Of a stretch of DNA of 64,000 bases, positions 35,997-44,736 are shown piece by piece. Within the stretch, counting starts at the first letter, position 1. Each line of letters opens with the position of its first letter. Source of the DNA: Alphaproteobacteria bacterium (lineage in GTDB: Bacteria; Pseudomonadota; Alphaproteobacteria; Caulobacterales; Caulobacteraceae); assembly GCA_018820205.1 (NCBI GenBank), contig JAHJOK010000046.1, positions 1 to 64,000 of the forward strand, in the 5' to 3' direction. The notes under the pieces are model-generated. The model saw nothing but the letters and a program-made list of their open reading frames with translations, was not told the DNA's origin and made no database searches. The position numbers were made by a program, and so were the translations under genes.

Positions 35997-37757
35997 TCAG
36001 GGCAGCAGGGGGAACATCCCGGTGAGGCGGTCGCGCGCCCGCTCCAGCAGGCCACGACGCTCCGGCGGCGCCGCCGGCAGTTCGGCCTCAAGGGCAGACA
36101 GGGCCAGGGGATAGGAGCCGTTGGTGCGGACCATCTTTACGGCGGTGACGAAATCGCTGGTCGGACACCCCGTGCCGAAGGTCCAGAACCGAGTCTGGTC
36201 CGTGCCGGCCGTCTGCAGCACGCAACGGCGATCCGGCGCCAGCGACAGCCACACCACGCCCTGGAAGTCGGCCAGGGCGCTGCCGGCGAAATCGTCATGG
36301 CCCAGGAGGCCGCCCGAGGCCTGGGTGGTGTCGACGGTCTGCAATCCGGGCTGGACGACGACCTGACGCGCGTCGCCGACCCGGCGCATGCCGTTCACCT
36401 GCGCCGACACCTGCAGCGCCCGGTCGCGGCGCGAGGCGTAGAGGGTGAACCGGTCGGCCGTCGGGACGATGCGGGGCCAGGTCGCGTCGAACTCGTCCAC
36501 GGCGACATCGGCGGCCGCCAGGATCACCTCGTTGAACATCGGCGGCTGTCCTTGCGTGCTCGCCCCGATCCGGTCCAGCGCTCGCAGCAGGACCCGATTG
36601 CCCATCGAGTGGGCGACCAGATGCACCCGCTCGGCGCCCGTCTGCCGGGCCACCTGGGTCAGGAAGCCGGCGACGTCGTCCAGCAGGGCCTCGTCCGCGA
36701 CAGTGCGGGTGTCGGCGGCATAGGCCAGCAGCGAGGCGCGCGAGGGCCAGGAATACAGGATCGGCGCGCCGTCCAGATTCATGTCGACCGCCAGCTGGGC
36801 CGTGCGCAGGGCCGCCCCCTCGAAGCTGGTGTTGTAGCCATGGATGAAAACGAACACCTCCTTACGGGACGAGGCGCCGATGCGGGCGGTGACGGCGGCC
36901 ATGAAGCTTTCGCGATCGGTGACCGGCGACACGCTGTTCAGGATCATGTGGCGTTCCGGATCGGGTCGGAACTCGAACGTCAGAAAGGACGCGGGCAGGG
37001 GCAGGGAGCCGACGGCCCGGTCGCGCGGCACGCTGACCTCGGCGGTCCCGAACGTCATTGGCCCCCGGTCGCCGCCGAACACCTCGTCCGCGGCGCTGCG
37101 CCCCGTCGGCGCTCGGTGGGTCGCCCAGTAGATGTCGACGAGCCGGAAATTGCGATCCGCCTCCGCGACCACCGGCGGCTCGACCGGAGCAGGCGGCGGC
37201 GCCGGCGGGGGCGCGATGCCGCGCGCGGCCAGGTCGCGATTGACGATGTCCCGCACGCCCTCCAGTTCGGTCCGATAGGGCACGAGGACGGGATTGGCGG
37301 CGCCCACGACCTGGCGACGGATGCGATACGCGTCCTCCAGCCCTTCCAGCCGGTCCGCAGGATCGACTTGCAGCCGGGCCAGGGCCGCCAGCGGATCGGC
37401 CAGCGACAGATCGTCCTCGCCCCTGGTTTCGCGGATGACCTGCAGCGCCAGTTCGAAGGCGGCGATGGCGTCCTGGGTCTGGTTCGCCTCGGCATAGGCC
37501 TGGGCGAGGGCCAGCTGGAAGGCGATGAAGGTGTCGGCGTCGGAAGCGCGAAGCTGTTGCAGCAGGGGCAGATCGCGGGACACGGCGCGCAGCGCGGCGA
37601 TGTCGCCCTGGTCCACGGCGACCGCGACCCTTTGAAGGTCGGGCCCGGCAAGGTCGGACCCGGCGTCCTGGGCGCGGGCTTCCGCCGCTCCGATGGACAA
37701 GGCCATCAAGGCGATCAGTCCGAAACGCGGCGCCAATGTTTTGCTCAACCAACTCAT
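35997..37757 (-). CDS. Exported TPR and DUF900 alpha/beta hydrolase
   Basis: A 586-residue protein with a signal peptide (FGLIALMALSIGAAEARAQ). Residues about 40-190 form helical TPR-like hairpins (FIAFQLALAQAYAEANQTQDAIAAFELALQ), followed by a Pro-rich linker (APPPAPPPAPVEPP). The DUF900 hydrolase domain begins at VDIYWATHRAPTG. The nucleophile elbow is AHSMG, and VFVFIHGYNTSFEG is the oxyanion strand. DUF900 proteins are serine esterase-like; the substrate is unknown. It is divergent from the CHASE2 gene, sharing a 166-base intergenic region, and may belong to the same envelope system because both sides combine TPR and exported hydrolases. Confidence 0.8.
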   Translation of the reverse strand: MSWLSKTLAPRFGLIALMALSIGAAEARAQDAGSDLAGPDLQRVAVAVDQGDIAALRAVSRDLPLLQQLRASDADTFIAFQLALAQAYAEANQTQDAIAAFELALQVIRETRGEDDLSLADPLAALARLQVDPADRLEGLEDAYRIRRQVVGAANPVLVPYRTELEGVRDIVNRDLAARGIAPPPAPPPAPVEPPVVAEADRNFRLVDIYWATHRAPTGRSAADEVFGGDRGPMTFGTAEVSVPRDRAVGSLPLPASFLTFEFRPDPERHMILNSVSPVTDRESFMAAVTARIGASSRKEVFVFIHGYNTSFEGAALRTAQLAVDMNLDGAPILYSWPSRASLLAYAADTRTVADEALLDDVAGFLTQVARQTGAERVHLVAHSMGNRVLLRALDRIGASTQGQPPMFNEVILAAADVAVDEFDATWPRIVPTADRFTLYASRRDRALQVSAQVNGMRRVGDARQVVVQPGLQTVDTTQASGGLLGHDDFAGSALADFQGVVWLSLAPDRRCVLQTAGTDQTRFWTFGTGCPTSDFVTAVKMVRTNGSYPLALSALEAELPAAPPERRGLLERARDRLTGMFPLLP

Positions 37758-37803
37758 GCACCCATTGAAAGGCCAAAGGGACCGGACCCGTCAACCGGCG
37801 ATC

Positions 37804-37835
37804 TCCGACACGGCTCCTGACTGCATGCTGTCGGA
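37804..37835. promoter_or_regulatory. Inverted repeat in the divergent hydrolase/CHASE2 intergenic region
   Basis: Seven-base arms TCCGACA (37804-37810) and TGTCGGA (37829-37835) are separated by 18 bases. The right arm, as CTGTCGGA, recurs upstream of the small exported protein gene at 41944-41951. It could be a binding site for a regulator acting on both promoters. Such 7-8-mers arise by chance in GC-rich DNA, so the call is weak. Confidence 0.3.
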
Positions 37836-37923
37836 AATGGTCGGCTTGACCCGATGATCGGTGAACGGGACTATCCGGACGCCCCGCGACCCATTCCGAC
37901 GGGCGTCGTTGCGGGAAAAGATC

Positions 37924-39474
37924 GTGAACGGTTCAGAGGATCCGGAACCCTGGTGGAACAAGGCCCTGGTCGCGGCGCTGGCGGGCCTTTTGTTCAGCCT
38001 GGTCATGTCGGCCCTGTTCTCGCTGGGGTCGGCGTTTCGCATCGCGCCGCTGGTGGCCGTCGAGCGCGCCGGGATCGACTTCGGCATGATGGCCTACACC
38101 GCCTTTTCAGGCCGGCCCCAGCAAACGACGGACGACCCGCGATACGTCTTCGTCGATGTCGATCGTGCAGCCTGCGAGGCCTTCTCCGAGGCGCCGGAGG
38201 CCTGTGTCGGCGGCCGCCCAATTCCGCCGGCCCTGACCGTAGCCTTCGCCAGGGCGGTGCGCGGTTCGGGCGCCTCGGTGGTGTTGATCGACGTCAGGGC
38301 GCCCGAGGATGAGGAAGAGCGCGCGCGCCTGGCCGATGCGATGACCGCGACCGACGGTCCGTGGATGATCGCCTCGCTCGGCGTCCGTCCCCGCCGGTCG
38401 ACCCGGCAGATGGAGGTGGTCGCCGAGCCGGAGACCTTGCTCGGGCCCAGCGATCGAGCGGCGCTGCGGCGCGGTCGGCTGGTGCTGGCGCCGTTCGTGA
38501 CCTCGACCGACGCCTTCGCCGCCGATGGGATCATCCGCCACTATCCGTTGCTGGAGCAGGTTCACGGCCTGGGCGGTGCGGCGGAACCTCGCGGTCTGCC
38601 CAGCGCGCCCTTCCTCGCCGCCAGCCTGACCGACCCGGCAAACGCTGAAGCCATCCTGTGCCGCTACTACGCCGAGACCGGCGACACCTGCGCGTCGTCT
38701 GGGCGTCCGGGAGCAACCGCCGACATCCGATTCGGCGAACGCACCGACATGCGCAACCGGATCTTCTACAGCCTGCCCAGTCTTGCGGCGGCCGGAGCGG
38801 AGCAGGGCCGGGTCTATCGTGACCGCTATCTGGGATTCTATGACCGGATCGACGCCTCCGCATTGCTGGACGGCGACGGGTTTTCCTGGCCGCCGGAGCT
38901 GATGCAGGGCGCGGTCGTCGTCCTGGGGACCAGCGCGCCCGAAGGCCACGACTGGCATGTGACGCCGGTGGGGCCGATGGCCGGGCCGGAAATCCTGCTG
39001 AACGCCATCCGCGCCTTCTCCGAATATTCTCCGCTCAGCGAACCGTCAGTGACGGCCACGGCGGGCGAGCGGTTCGCCGCCGCCTGGCGCGGGTTTGCGA
39101 TCAAGGTCGGCGCGATGACCAGCGGAACCCTGATCATGCTGGTCGGCTGGTTCGCCATCTTCTGGATCAGCGACTGCTGGACGGCGGCGCCGAGGTGGGT
39201 TCGTCAGGCGGCCTGCGTGACGATCTTCCTCGTTATCCTGTTGGTCACGGCCATGTACGAACTGTTCAGCGGCATCGCCTCGCTGGAGCGGAACGCGCAG
39301 GTTTCCGAGGCTACCGACCTGCTGACCCCCTTGCTGGCCCTGGGGCTGGAGGGCTTCGCCGAGGCGGCGCGGACCTTCGCCCAGGCCTCGGAGGCCCTGG
39401 TCGCCTGGGCGTTGGCCCGGGGACTGACCATGGCCAGGACATTGAACAGGAGCGCGTCCGATGAGGTCGCCTAG
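37924..39474 (+). CDS. CHASE2 domain membrane protein without output domain
   Basis: A protein of about 516 residues. One N-terminal transmembrane helix (ALVAALAGLLFSLVMSALFSL) precedes a large extracytoplasmic CHASE2 domain with RYVFVDVDRAAC, VVLIDVRAPEDEEERARLADAM and the terminal VVVLGTSAPEGHDWHVTPVG. Two helices follow near residues 397-455 (GTLIMLVGWFAIFWISDCW, AACVTIFLVILLVTAMYELF) and a short helical tail. CHASE2 normally sits in front of a kinase, cyclase or phosphodiesterase; none is present. The GTG at 37924 has a GGGAAAAG site; an in-frame GTG at 37861 without one is the alternative. The stop lies 14 bases inside the next gene. Confidence 0.82.
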   Translation: MNGSEDPEPWWNKALVAALAGLLFSLVMSALFSLGSAFRIAPLVAVERAGIDFGMMAYTAFSGRPQQTTDDPRYVFVDVDRAACEAFSEAPEACVGGRPIPPALTVAFARAVRGSGASVVLIDVRAPEDEEERARLADAMTATDGPWMIASLGVRPRRSTRQMEVVAEPETLLGPSDRAALRRGRLVLAPFVTSTDAFAADGIIRHYPLLEQVHGLGGAAEPRGLPSAPFLAASLTDPANAEAILCRYYAETGDTCASSGRPGATADIRFGERTDMRNRIFYSLPSLAAAGAEQGRVYRDRYLGFYDRIDASALLDGDGFSWPPELMQGAVVVLGTSAPEGHDWHVTPVGPMAGPEILLNAIRAFSEYSPLSEPSVTATAGERFAAAWRGFAIKVGAMTSGTLIMLVGWFAIFWISDCWTAAPRWVRQAACVTIFLVILLVTAMYELFSGIASLERNAQVSEATDLLTPLLALGLEGFAEAARTFAQASEALVAWALARGLTMARTLNRSASDEVA

Positions 39475-40393
39475 AGCATTTCGCACAGCGCCGGTCGCGA
39501 GCGCCTGGTCTGGCCGAACCCGGCGCTGGCTGGCGGTTGTCGTCTTCGCGTGGTTCGCGATCGCCGCCCCGGTCTCGGCCCAGCAAAGGCCGGTCGGTCA
39601 GATCGATGCCGCGAGTGGGGTCGTACGCCCGACCGATGCGACGGTCACTCGCGCGGTGGGCGGGACGACGCCGGCGCGGTCGCTGGTCCGCCTCTATGAC
39701 GGCGACCGCGTCTCGGTCAGCGGCGCCCGGACCCGGCTGACGTTGTTCCTCGCCGGGGTCGAGACCCCCACCGTGGTCACTCGCGCCAACAGCCCGTTCA
39801 TCGTCAGGGGACGCCGGACGGGCGCAAGTCAGGGCTTCGTGACCGAGATGTTCGCCAGCCTGGACCTGATGTTCAATCGACCCCGCATGGCCATCGCCAC
39901 GGCGACCGAAGCGCGCGGACCCGAAGATGCGCGCACGGCCGCTGCGGCCCTGCCCTCGGGGCGCCAGCGTCTGCCGGAAGGGGAACGCCGTCTGCTGGTG
40001 CTCTGGTCCGGTCCGGCGTCGGTGGTGCAGGTCGCTCAGGGCGACGAGAGACGCGAATGGGCGGCGTCCCTGTATGCGTCCACCTTCATCGACGCGCCGG
40101 AAACAGGCGATTTCGACGTCGTGCTGCCGGGAGACGCCCTGGGCTGGACCGTCTCTCGCGTTCCGGCGGCGGATGCGCCCCGGGCGCCCGGAGCGCCGGC
40201 CGAGGGCGAACTGACTGCCGACGAGCGACTGGCCAACGCCATATGGCTGATCGCCGAAGGAGACGCGGAATGGCGCCTTTTCGCCCTGTCGGAGGTCGCG
40301 GACCTGGCCCAGACCGACTATGGCGCCGCGCGTCTGCTGGCCGCCACACGCGCGGACGAGATCGAGCCCGGCGATCTTCTGGCGGCCGAATAG
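39461..40393 (+). CDS. Exported FecR-like domain protein
   Basis: A 310-residue protein with a signal peptide (WLAVVVFAWFAIAAPVSAQ). A FecR-like beta domain follows (residues about 45-115; VGGTTPARSLVRLYDGDRVSVSGARTRLTL). The remainder includes RLLVLWSGPASVVQVA and a C-terminal helical segment (ERLANAIWLIAEGDAEWRLFALSEVADLA). Unlike classical FecR there is no cytosolic anti-sigma part and no FecI-type sigma factor nearby. It is probably a periplasmic ligand-binding or partner protein for the CHASE2 sensor; the two genes overlap by 14 bases. Confidence 0.72.
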   Translation: MRSPRAFRTAPVASAWSGRTRRWLAVVVFAWFAIAAPVSAQQRPVGQIDAASGVVRPTDATVTRAVGGTTPARSLVRLYDGDRVSVSGARTRLTLFLAGVETPTVVTRANSPFIVRGRRTGASQGFVTEMFASLDLMFNRPRMAIATATEARGPEDARTAAAALPSGRQRLPEGERRLLVLWSGPASVVQVAQGDERREWAASLYASTFIDAPETGDFDVVLPGDALGWTVSRVPAADAPRAPGAPAEGELTADERLANAIWLIAEGDAEWRLFALSEVADLAQTDYGAARLLAATRADEIEPGDLLAAE

Positions 40394-40502
40394 ACCGTCG
40401 CTGAGCGCCGGGAGCGCCGGAGTTGGTCGGACGACAGCGACGGGCTTCGACGTCCATGCTCGGCGAGGGGGCGCACGGGGCGTCGCAGACCAGCAGGATC
40501 AC

Positions 40503-41900
40503 ATGCCGAACATGACCGCCGCCGGGATCGGCGCCGTCTCCATCGCCGCGATGGCCCTGGCCATCAGCCTGACGCCGGTTCCGGCGGCCGCCGCAATCCA
40601 GACCCTTGAAAGCTCGGCGGAAGCCGTAGGCGCGGCCTCGCCTCGCCGGACCATGGCGGAGGCCCTGCGTTCGATCGTTCTGATCGGCCCCGCCGATGCA
40701 GGCTCGGGTCCGGCGTCAGGAACCGGCTCGGGCTTCGTCTTTACGGGCGGGGGGGAGGTGCTGACCAACGCCCATGTGGTGGGCGCGGCGCGTACCGTCA
40801 GGGCGACCCTGTTCGACGGGCGCAGTTTCGACGCGGATGTCGTAGGGGTCGATGCCCGAACGGACATCGCCGTGGTTCGCCTTCCGCCCGAGGCGAGTGC
40901 CGCCCCCCTGGCTTTGGCGGGCCCGGGTCGAGACCTGCCGCCGGGCTCGCCCGTCTATGCTCTGGGCAATCCGATGGGCTTCGGGTTTTCCGTCACCTCC
41001 GGCGTCATTTCGGGCGTGGGCCGCAGTTATGATGTGGTGACGCCGGTCGACTTCCTGCAGCACGATGCGGCGTTGAACCCCGGCAGCTCGGGCGGGCCGC
41101 TGGTGGACGCGGATGGCGTGGTCGTGGGCGTCAACACCGCGACGCCGGCCGAGACGATTTTCGATATCGGGATCGGTCTGGCTATCCCGTCGGACTTCGC
41201 CGACGATGTCGCCCGTCGCCTGATCGCGGATGGATCGATCGAGCGGGGGGCGCTGGGGTTGAGGGTCAGCTACGCAGATTCGGCGGTGGCCGCTGCCCTG
41301 GGCGTGGAGGGCGTCGCCGGGGCTCTGGTGGACGAGGTCGAGGCCGACAGCGCCGCCGGACGGGCCGGCCTGCTGGCGGGCGATCTGATCCTGACGATCG
41401 ACCAGGAACCGGTCGCCTTTCCCCGGGACGTCCTCGCGCGCACCATGAGGCGTGCGCCGGGTGAGCGGGTGACGATCGATTTCGTGCGATCGGGACGACG
41501 CAGGTCGGCGGTCGTGACCCTGCAGAGAGACGCCCCCGCCCGTGCGGCCGCCGGACGGATCTCTGGCGGCGCCCACGGCGAAGAGGACGCCGACTTGGGT
41601 CTGAGTCTGGGCCCGGCGCCAGACGGCTCGGGCGCTGTGGTCGTCGATGTGGTCTTCGGTTCGCTGGCGCAGACCTATGGCCTGGGACCGGGCGACCGCA
41701 TCGAAGCCGTGAACGGAGCAACCGTCGCCGGACCCGAAGACGTTCGCGTCCGCCTGGCCCGCGCGACCGGCGCCGTGGTCGTTCTGAGGGTTGAGCGGCA
41801 GGGCCTCGGCGTGCGCCATATCAACCTTCCGCGTACGCTAGCGGACAGTATGTCGCGTCGTCCGGGACTGGCGGCCGAACAGCAATCCTCCCCGCTGTGA
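40503..41900 (+). CDS. HtrA/DegP-like serine protease with two PDZ domains
   Basis: A 465-residue exported protease. The signal peptide (AVSIAAMALAISLTPVPAAA) leads to a trypsin-fold domain with catalytic triad H91 (TNAHVVGA), D121 (ARTDIAVV) and S196 (NPGSSGGPL). Two PDZ domains follow (GALGLRVSYADSAV..., DLGLSLGPAPDGSGAV... with YGLGPGDRIEAVNG). This is the DegP/DegQ layout used for periplasmic quality control and for regulated cleavage of membrane signalling proteins. The ATG at 40503 has an AGGA site. It lies 109 bases after the FecR-like gene and could be the first protease of a cascade. Confidence 0.88.
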   Translation: MPNMTAAGIGAVSIAAMALAISLTPVPAAAAIQTLESSAEAVGAASPRRTMAEALRSIVLIGPADAGSGPASGTGSGFVFTGGGEVLTNAHVVGAARTVRATLFDGRSFDADVVGVDARTDIAVVRLPPEASAAPLALAGPGRDLPPGSPVYALGNPMGFGFSVTSGVISGVGRSYDVVTPVDFLQHDAALNPGSSGGPLVDADGVVVGVNTATPAETIFDIGIGLAIPSDFADDVARRLIADGSIERGALGLRVSYADSAVAAALGVEGVAGALVDEVEADSAAGRAGLLAGDLILTIDQEPVAFPRDVLARTMRRAPGERVTIDFVRSGRRRSAVVTLQRDAPARAAAGRISGGAHGEEDADLGLSLGPAPDGSGAVVVDVVFGSLAQTYGLGPGDRIEAVNGATVAGPEDVRVRLARATGAVVVLRVERQGLGVRHINLPRTLADSMSRRPGLAAEQQSSPL

Positions 41901-41912
41901 TTGGCTATGAGT

Positions 41913-41931
41913 GGTGAAAACCTAGTTCACC
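41913..41931. promoter_or_regulatory. Inverted repeat 1 upstream of the small exported protein gene
   Basis: GGTGAA (41913-41918) and TTCACC (41926-41931) are perfect arms around a seven-base AACCTAG spacer, 13 bases after the serine protease stop. No T run follows, so an operator is more likely than a terminator. It lies in a 129-base gap that probably holds the promoter of the next gene. Confidence 0.38.
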
Positions 41932-41941
41932 GAATGACGGA

Positions 41942-41965
41942 ATCTGTCGGATGACACTGTCAGAT
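41942..41965. promoter_or_regulatory. Inverted repeat 2 upstream of the small exported protein gene
   Basis: ATCTG (41942-41946) and CAGAT (41961-41965) flank a region that itself contains the palindrome TGACA-C-TGTCA (41952-41962). The left part includes CTGTCGGA, also found in the divergent intergenic region near 37.8 kb. It is a candidate site for the OmpR-type regulator coded at 44737, an inference from position. Confidence 0.35.
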
Positions 41966-42029
41966 ACCGGCGTTAGGGTTGTCGAGATCGGGGGCAAATG
42001 GTGCTCTCGCCAGAATTGGGGACGTTCAA

Positions 42030-42728
42030 ATGAAAACCATCCGTACCAAGTCGATCCTGCTCGCATCCGTCGTCGTGGCCCTCGCGGGCTCGGCGATGGC
42101 GCAGGATCAGACCGGCCAGAACATGGGAACCGGCAGCGGCGAGATGTCGCCGGCGGCCACCTCCGTGGCGACCGCCACGGACGCCTTGAGCCTGGCGGCC
42201 TGGGCTCGCGAATCGCAGGACGCAGAGGCCATGCTGGTCGCCGCGCGCATGCTGGCCTCGGTCGGCACCCTGGGTGAAGGCGAAGAGCCCGAAGCCACGA
42301 CGGACTCGACCGCCGAAGGTTCGGCGACCGGATCGCCGCCGACGGCGGCGGCCCTGTTCGACGAAGCCGTCGAACTGGCCGAAGGCGATCCCGCCATCAT
42401 CGAGCGGGTCTCGGCCGCGCGTTCGCAGGCCTCGCGCGGACTGGTCGGCGGCGCTGTCAGCTGGGTCCGCGACATCTCGGCCCGGTCGAGCGTCAGCTAT
42501 CAGATGACGCCGCGCGGCGGCTATGTCTGGAACGTCGTGGCGGCCGGCGACGGCGACACCGATGTCGACATGGACGTCTTCGACCAGAACGGCAATCTGG
42601 TGTGCCGTGACATCCGGGTCTCGTCGCGCGCGAGCTGCAGCCTGACGCCCGCCTGGACCGGTCCGTTCACGGTCCGCATCAGCAACCTGGGCGGCGTGTG
42701 GACCCGCACCTTGGTCATGAGCAACTAG
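42030..42728 (+). CDS. Small exported beta-sandwich protein (PPC-like), copy 1
   Basis: A 232-residue protein with a signal peptide (SILLASVVVALAGSAMAQ). A helical segment follows (LAAWARESQDAEAMLVAARMLASVG), then an acidic Ser/Thr/Glu linker, a second helix (AALFDEAVELAEGDPAIIERV) and a C-terminal beta domain (residues about 165-232, YVWNVVAAGDGDTDVDMDVFD). That domain resembles bacterial pre-peptidase C-terminal domains. Two cysteines (LVCRDIR, SCSL) could form a disulfide. A paralogue lies at 47017. The ATG at 42030 has a GGGGAC site; it probably has its own promoter and is followed by a strong hairpin. Confidence 0.72.
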   Translation: MKTIRTKSILLASVVVALAGSAMAQDQTGQNMGTGSGEMSPAATSVATATDALSLAAWARESQDAEAMLVAARMLASVGTLGEGEEPEATTDSTAEGSATGSPPTAAALFDEAVELAEGDPAIIERVSAARSQASRGLVGGAVSWVRDISARSSVSYQMTPRGGYVWNVVAAGDGDTDVDMDVFDQNGNLVCRDIRVSSRASCSLTPAWTGPFTVRISNLGGVWTRTLVMSN

Positions 42729-42736
42729 GGCCGATG

Positions 42737-42764
42737 GCGGAGGGCGGTGCGAGCCGCCCTCCGC
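42737..42764 (+). terminator. Strong stem-loop between the small exported protein and CHAT genes
   Basis: Perfect 11-base arms GCGGAGGGCGG (42737-42747) and CCGCCCTCCGC (42754-42764) enclose a six-base loop. It starts nine bases after the stop codon and no T run follows. It may act as an incomplete terminator or 3' stabiliser that lowers expression of the protease genes downstream relative to the small protein. Confidence 0.6.
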
Positions 42765-42789
42765 ATCACCGTCGTCATAGTCAGGGGGA

Positions 42790-44712
42790 GTGCGTCCGGT
42801 GAAGGTCTCGAGCAGCACGAAGCGAGCCGGCCGATATGGAATGACCGTGGGTCTGACGCTGAGCCTCGGCGTCCTGGCCGCTGCGGCGCAGGCCGGGGAC
42901 GAGGGTTTCCAGCGGGACTGCCCGCCGGCCTTCGACTTCGGTCCCCTGATAATGGACGATGCGGCGGCGGACGCCCCGATCCCGATCGAGGTTCTGCGGT
43001 GCGAAACCTTCGTCCGCGCCCAATGGACGGTCCTGTCCGACGGCGCCGATGCGCTCCAGGCGATGTCGGCCCGAATCGCCCAGGGCGGCGATCGACTGGG
43101 GGTGATCGAGGCGGAACGGCGCCGCATCACCGCCCTGATCGCCACGAAACAACGGCGCCGGGAAGAACTGCTCGGCGAACCGGAGGACCGGCGCGAGCCG
43201 CAGCTGGGCCAGCTGACCGCCGAGATCACCGAACTGTCCCGGGCCGTCAGTGAACTGAACGATCAGATCGTTCGCGAATTCCCCGCCTATGGCGAGCTGT
43301 CGGCGCCGTCGGCCATCGACATCCCCCGTCTGCGCTCGTTGATGCGCGACGACGAGGTGGTGGTCCAGATCCTGGTCAATGACGACGCCGCCTATATATG
43401 GGCCGTCAGTCGCGACCGCATCGAATGGCGTCGGGCGGCGGACTTCGGGACCGAGGCGATGAACGCCGCCGTCACCGACCTGCGCCGGGGACTTGAAGTC
43501 GCCGACGTGACGCGCGGCCGCGATCTGGTCGCCGAGGCGCAGGCCAGGCAGGAGGCACAGGCGGCCCAGGCCGAGGCGGCGACCGCTCCGACCCCCTACA
43601 ACCGCATTCTGGCCCACAAGCTGTACGCCGATCTCTTCGGCCAGGTATCAGAGACGCTGGCTGGCAAGCGGACGATGATCGTGGTGGTCAACGGCGCCCT
43701 TTCAGGCATCCCTCTGGGCGTACTGGTGACCGAGACGCCGAGCGGTGACGATCGCAATCCCGACGCCCTGCGCGCCACGCAATGGCTGGCCGATCGCCAT
43801 ACGCTGGTGACCCTGCCGTCCCTGTCTTCGCTGGTGTCGCTACGGTGTTTCGAGCGGGGAGCGGCCGCGTCCCAGCGACCCGCCGGTTGTCCGTCCCTGA
43901 GCGACGCCGGCGCCGCCAGCCTGACGGTCTCGGAGGTGGAGCCGCTGTCGTTCTTCGGGGTCGGCGATCCCATTCTGGGCGGGGCGACAGGCGTCGCTTC
44001 GCGCGGCTCGGCGGCGACGCCGACGGTGGATGCGGCCTATTCGGGAAAGCTGGCGAACGTCGAGGTTCTGCGCGCCATGCGCCGGCTGCCCGGAACGCGT
44101 ATCGAGCTGGAGGCGATCGCCGAACAGTTCAAGGCGCGCGGCGAAACCAGCGTGATCCTGTTCGATGACGAGGCGCGCGAGCCGAAGATCATGACCCGGG
44201 ACGCCGACGGCGGCGGCGTCAGGACCAACCCGGATCTGGCGCGTGCGCGCTATGTCTCGTTCTCGACCCACGGCCTGCTGACCGGACAGGGGGGCGAAGG
44301 CGCCGAGCCCGGCCTTGTCCTCACCCCGCCGGCGACAGCGACGGAGGCCGACGATGGTCTGTTGTCCGCGTCGGAAGCCGCCCAGCTGACGCTGCGCGCG
44401 GAGTTCGTGGTCCTGTCCGCCTGCAACACGGCGGCGGCGGACGGATCGGTCGGCGCCGAAGGGCTGGCCGGGCTGGGGCCCGCCTTCTTCTATGCCGGCG
44501 CGCGCTCGCTTCTGGTCTCGCACTGGGAGGTGTCCGACAGTGCCACCGCCGAACTGATGAGCGGCACGTTCGCCGGTCTCGACGCGGGGCAGGGGCGCGC
44601 CGCCGCGCTGCAACAGTCGATGAAGGCGGTTCGCGACAACCGCGATCACCCCGAATGGGCCCACCCCAGCTTCTGGGCCCCCTTCAGTTTCATCGGAGAG
44701 CCCGGTCGCTGA
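42790..44712 (+). CDS. Exported CHAT domain protease
   Basis: A 640-residue clan CD (caspase-fold) cysteine protease. An N-terminal signal (YGMTVGLTLSLGVLAAAAQA) is followed by a partly coiled-coil region (residues about 85-165) and the CHAT domain (about 180-637). The catalytic pair is visible: H494 in FSTHG and C545 in VLSACNTA, with ARSLLVSHWEVSD and FWAPFSFIGEPG completing the family signature. CHAT proteases usually have TPR repeats in the same chain; here TPR repeats are instead on a separate protein at 50358. The start at 42790 is a GTG; the ATG at 42841 is possible but cuts into the positive N-region of the signal. Confidence 0.88.
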   Translation: MRPVKVSSSTKRAGRYGMTVGLTLSLGVLAAAAQAGDEGFQRDCPPAFDFGPLIMDDAAADAPIPIEVLRCETFVRAQWTVLSDGADALQAMSARIAQGGDRLGVIEAERRRITALIATKQRRREELLGEPEDRREPQLGQLTAEITELSRAVSELNDQIVREFPAYGELSAPSAIDIPRLRSLMRDDEVVVQILVNDDAAYIWAVSRDRIEWRRAADFGTEAMNAAVTDLRRGLEVADVTRGRDLVAEAQARQEAQAAQAEAATAPTPYNRILAHKLYADLFGQVSETLAGKRTMIVVVNGALSGIPLGVLVTETPSGDDRNPDALRATQWLADRHTLVTLPSLSSLVSLRCFERGAAASQRPAGCPSLSDAGAASLTVSEVEPLSFFGVGDPILGGATGVASRGSAATPTVDAAYSGKLANVEVLRAMRRLPGTRIELEAIAEQFKARGETSVILFDDEAREPKIMTRDADGGGVRTNPDLARARYVSFSTHGLLTGQGGEGAEPGLVLTPPATATEADDGLLSASEAAQLTLRAEFVVLSACNTAAADGSVGAEGLAGLGPAFFYAGARSLLVSHWEVSDSATAELMSGTFAGLDAGQGRAAALQQSMKAVRDNRDHPEWAHPSFWAPFSFIGEPGR

Positions 44713-44736
44713 CGCGAGCGGCTGGAGACATTCGTT

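Noticed and set aside
39461-40393. FecR-like protein considered as an anti-sigma factor for iron uptake
   Set aside because: It has an N-terminal signal peptide, no cytosolic anti-sigma region, and no FecI sigma factor or FecA receptor beside it.
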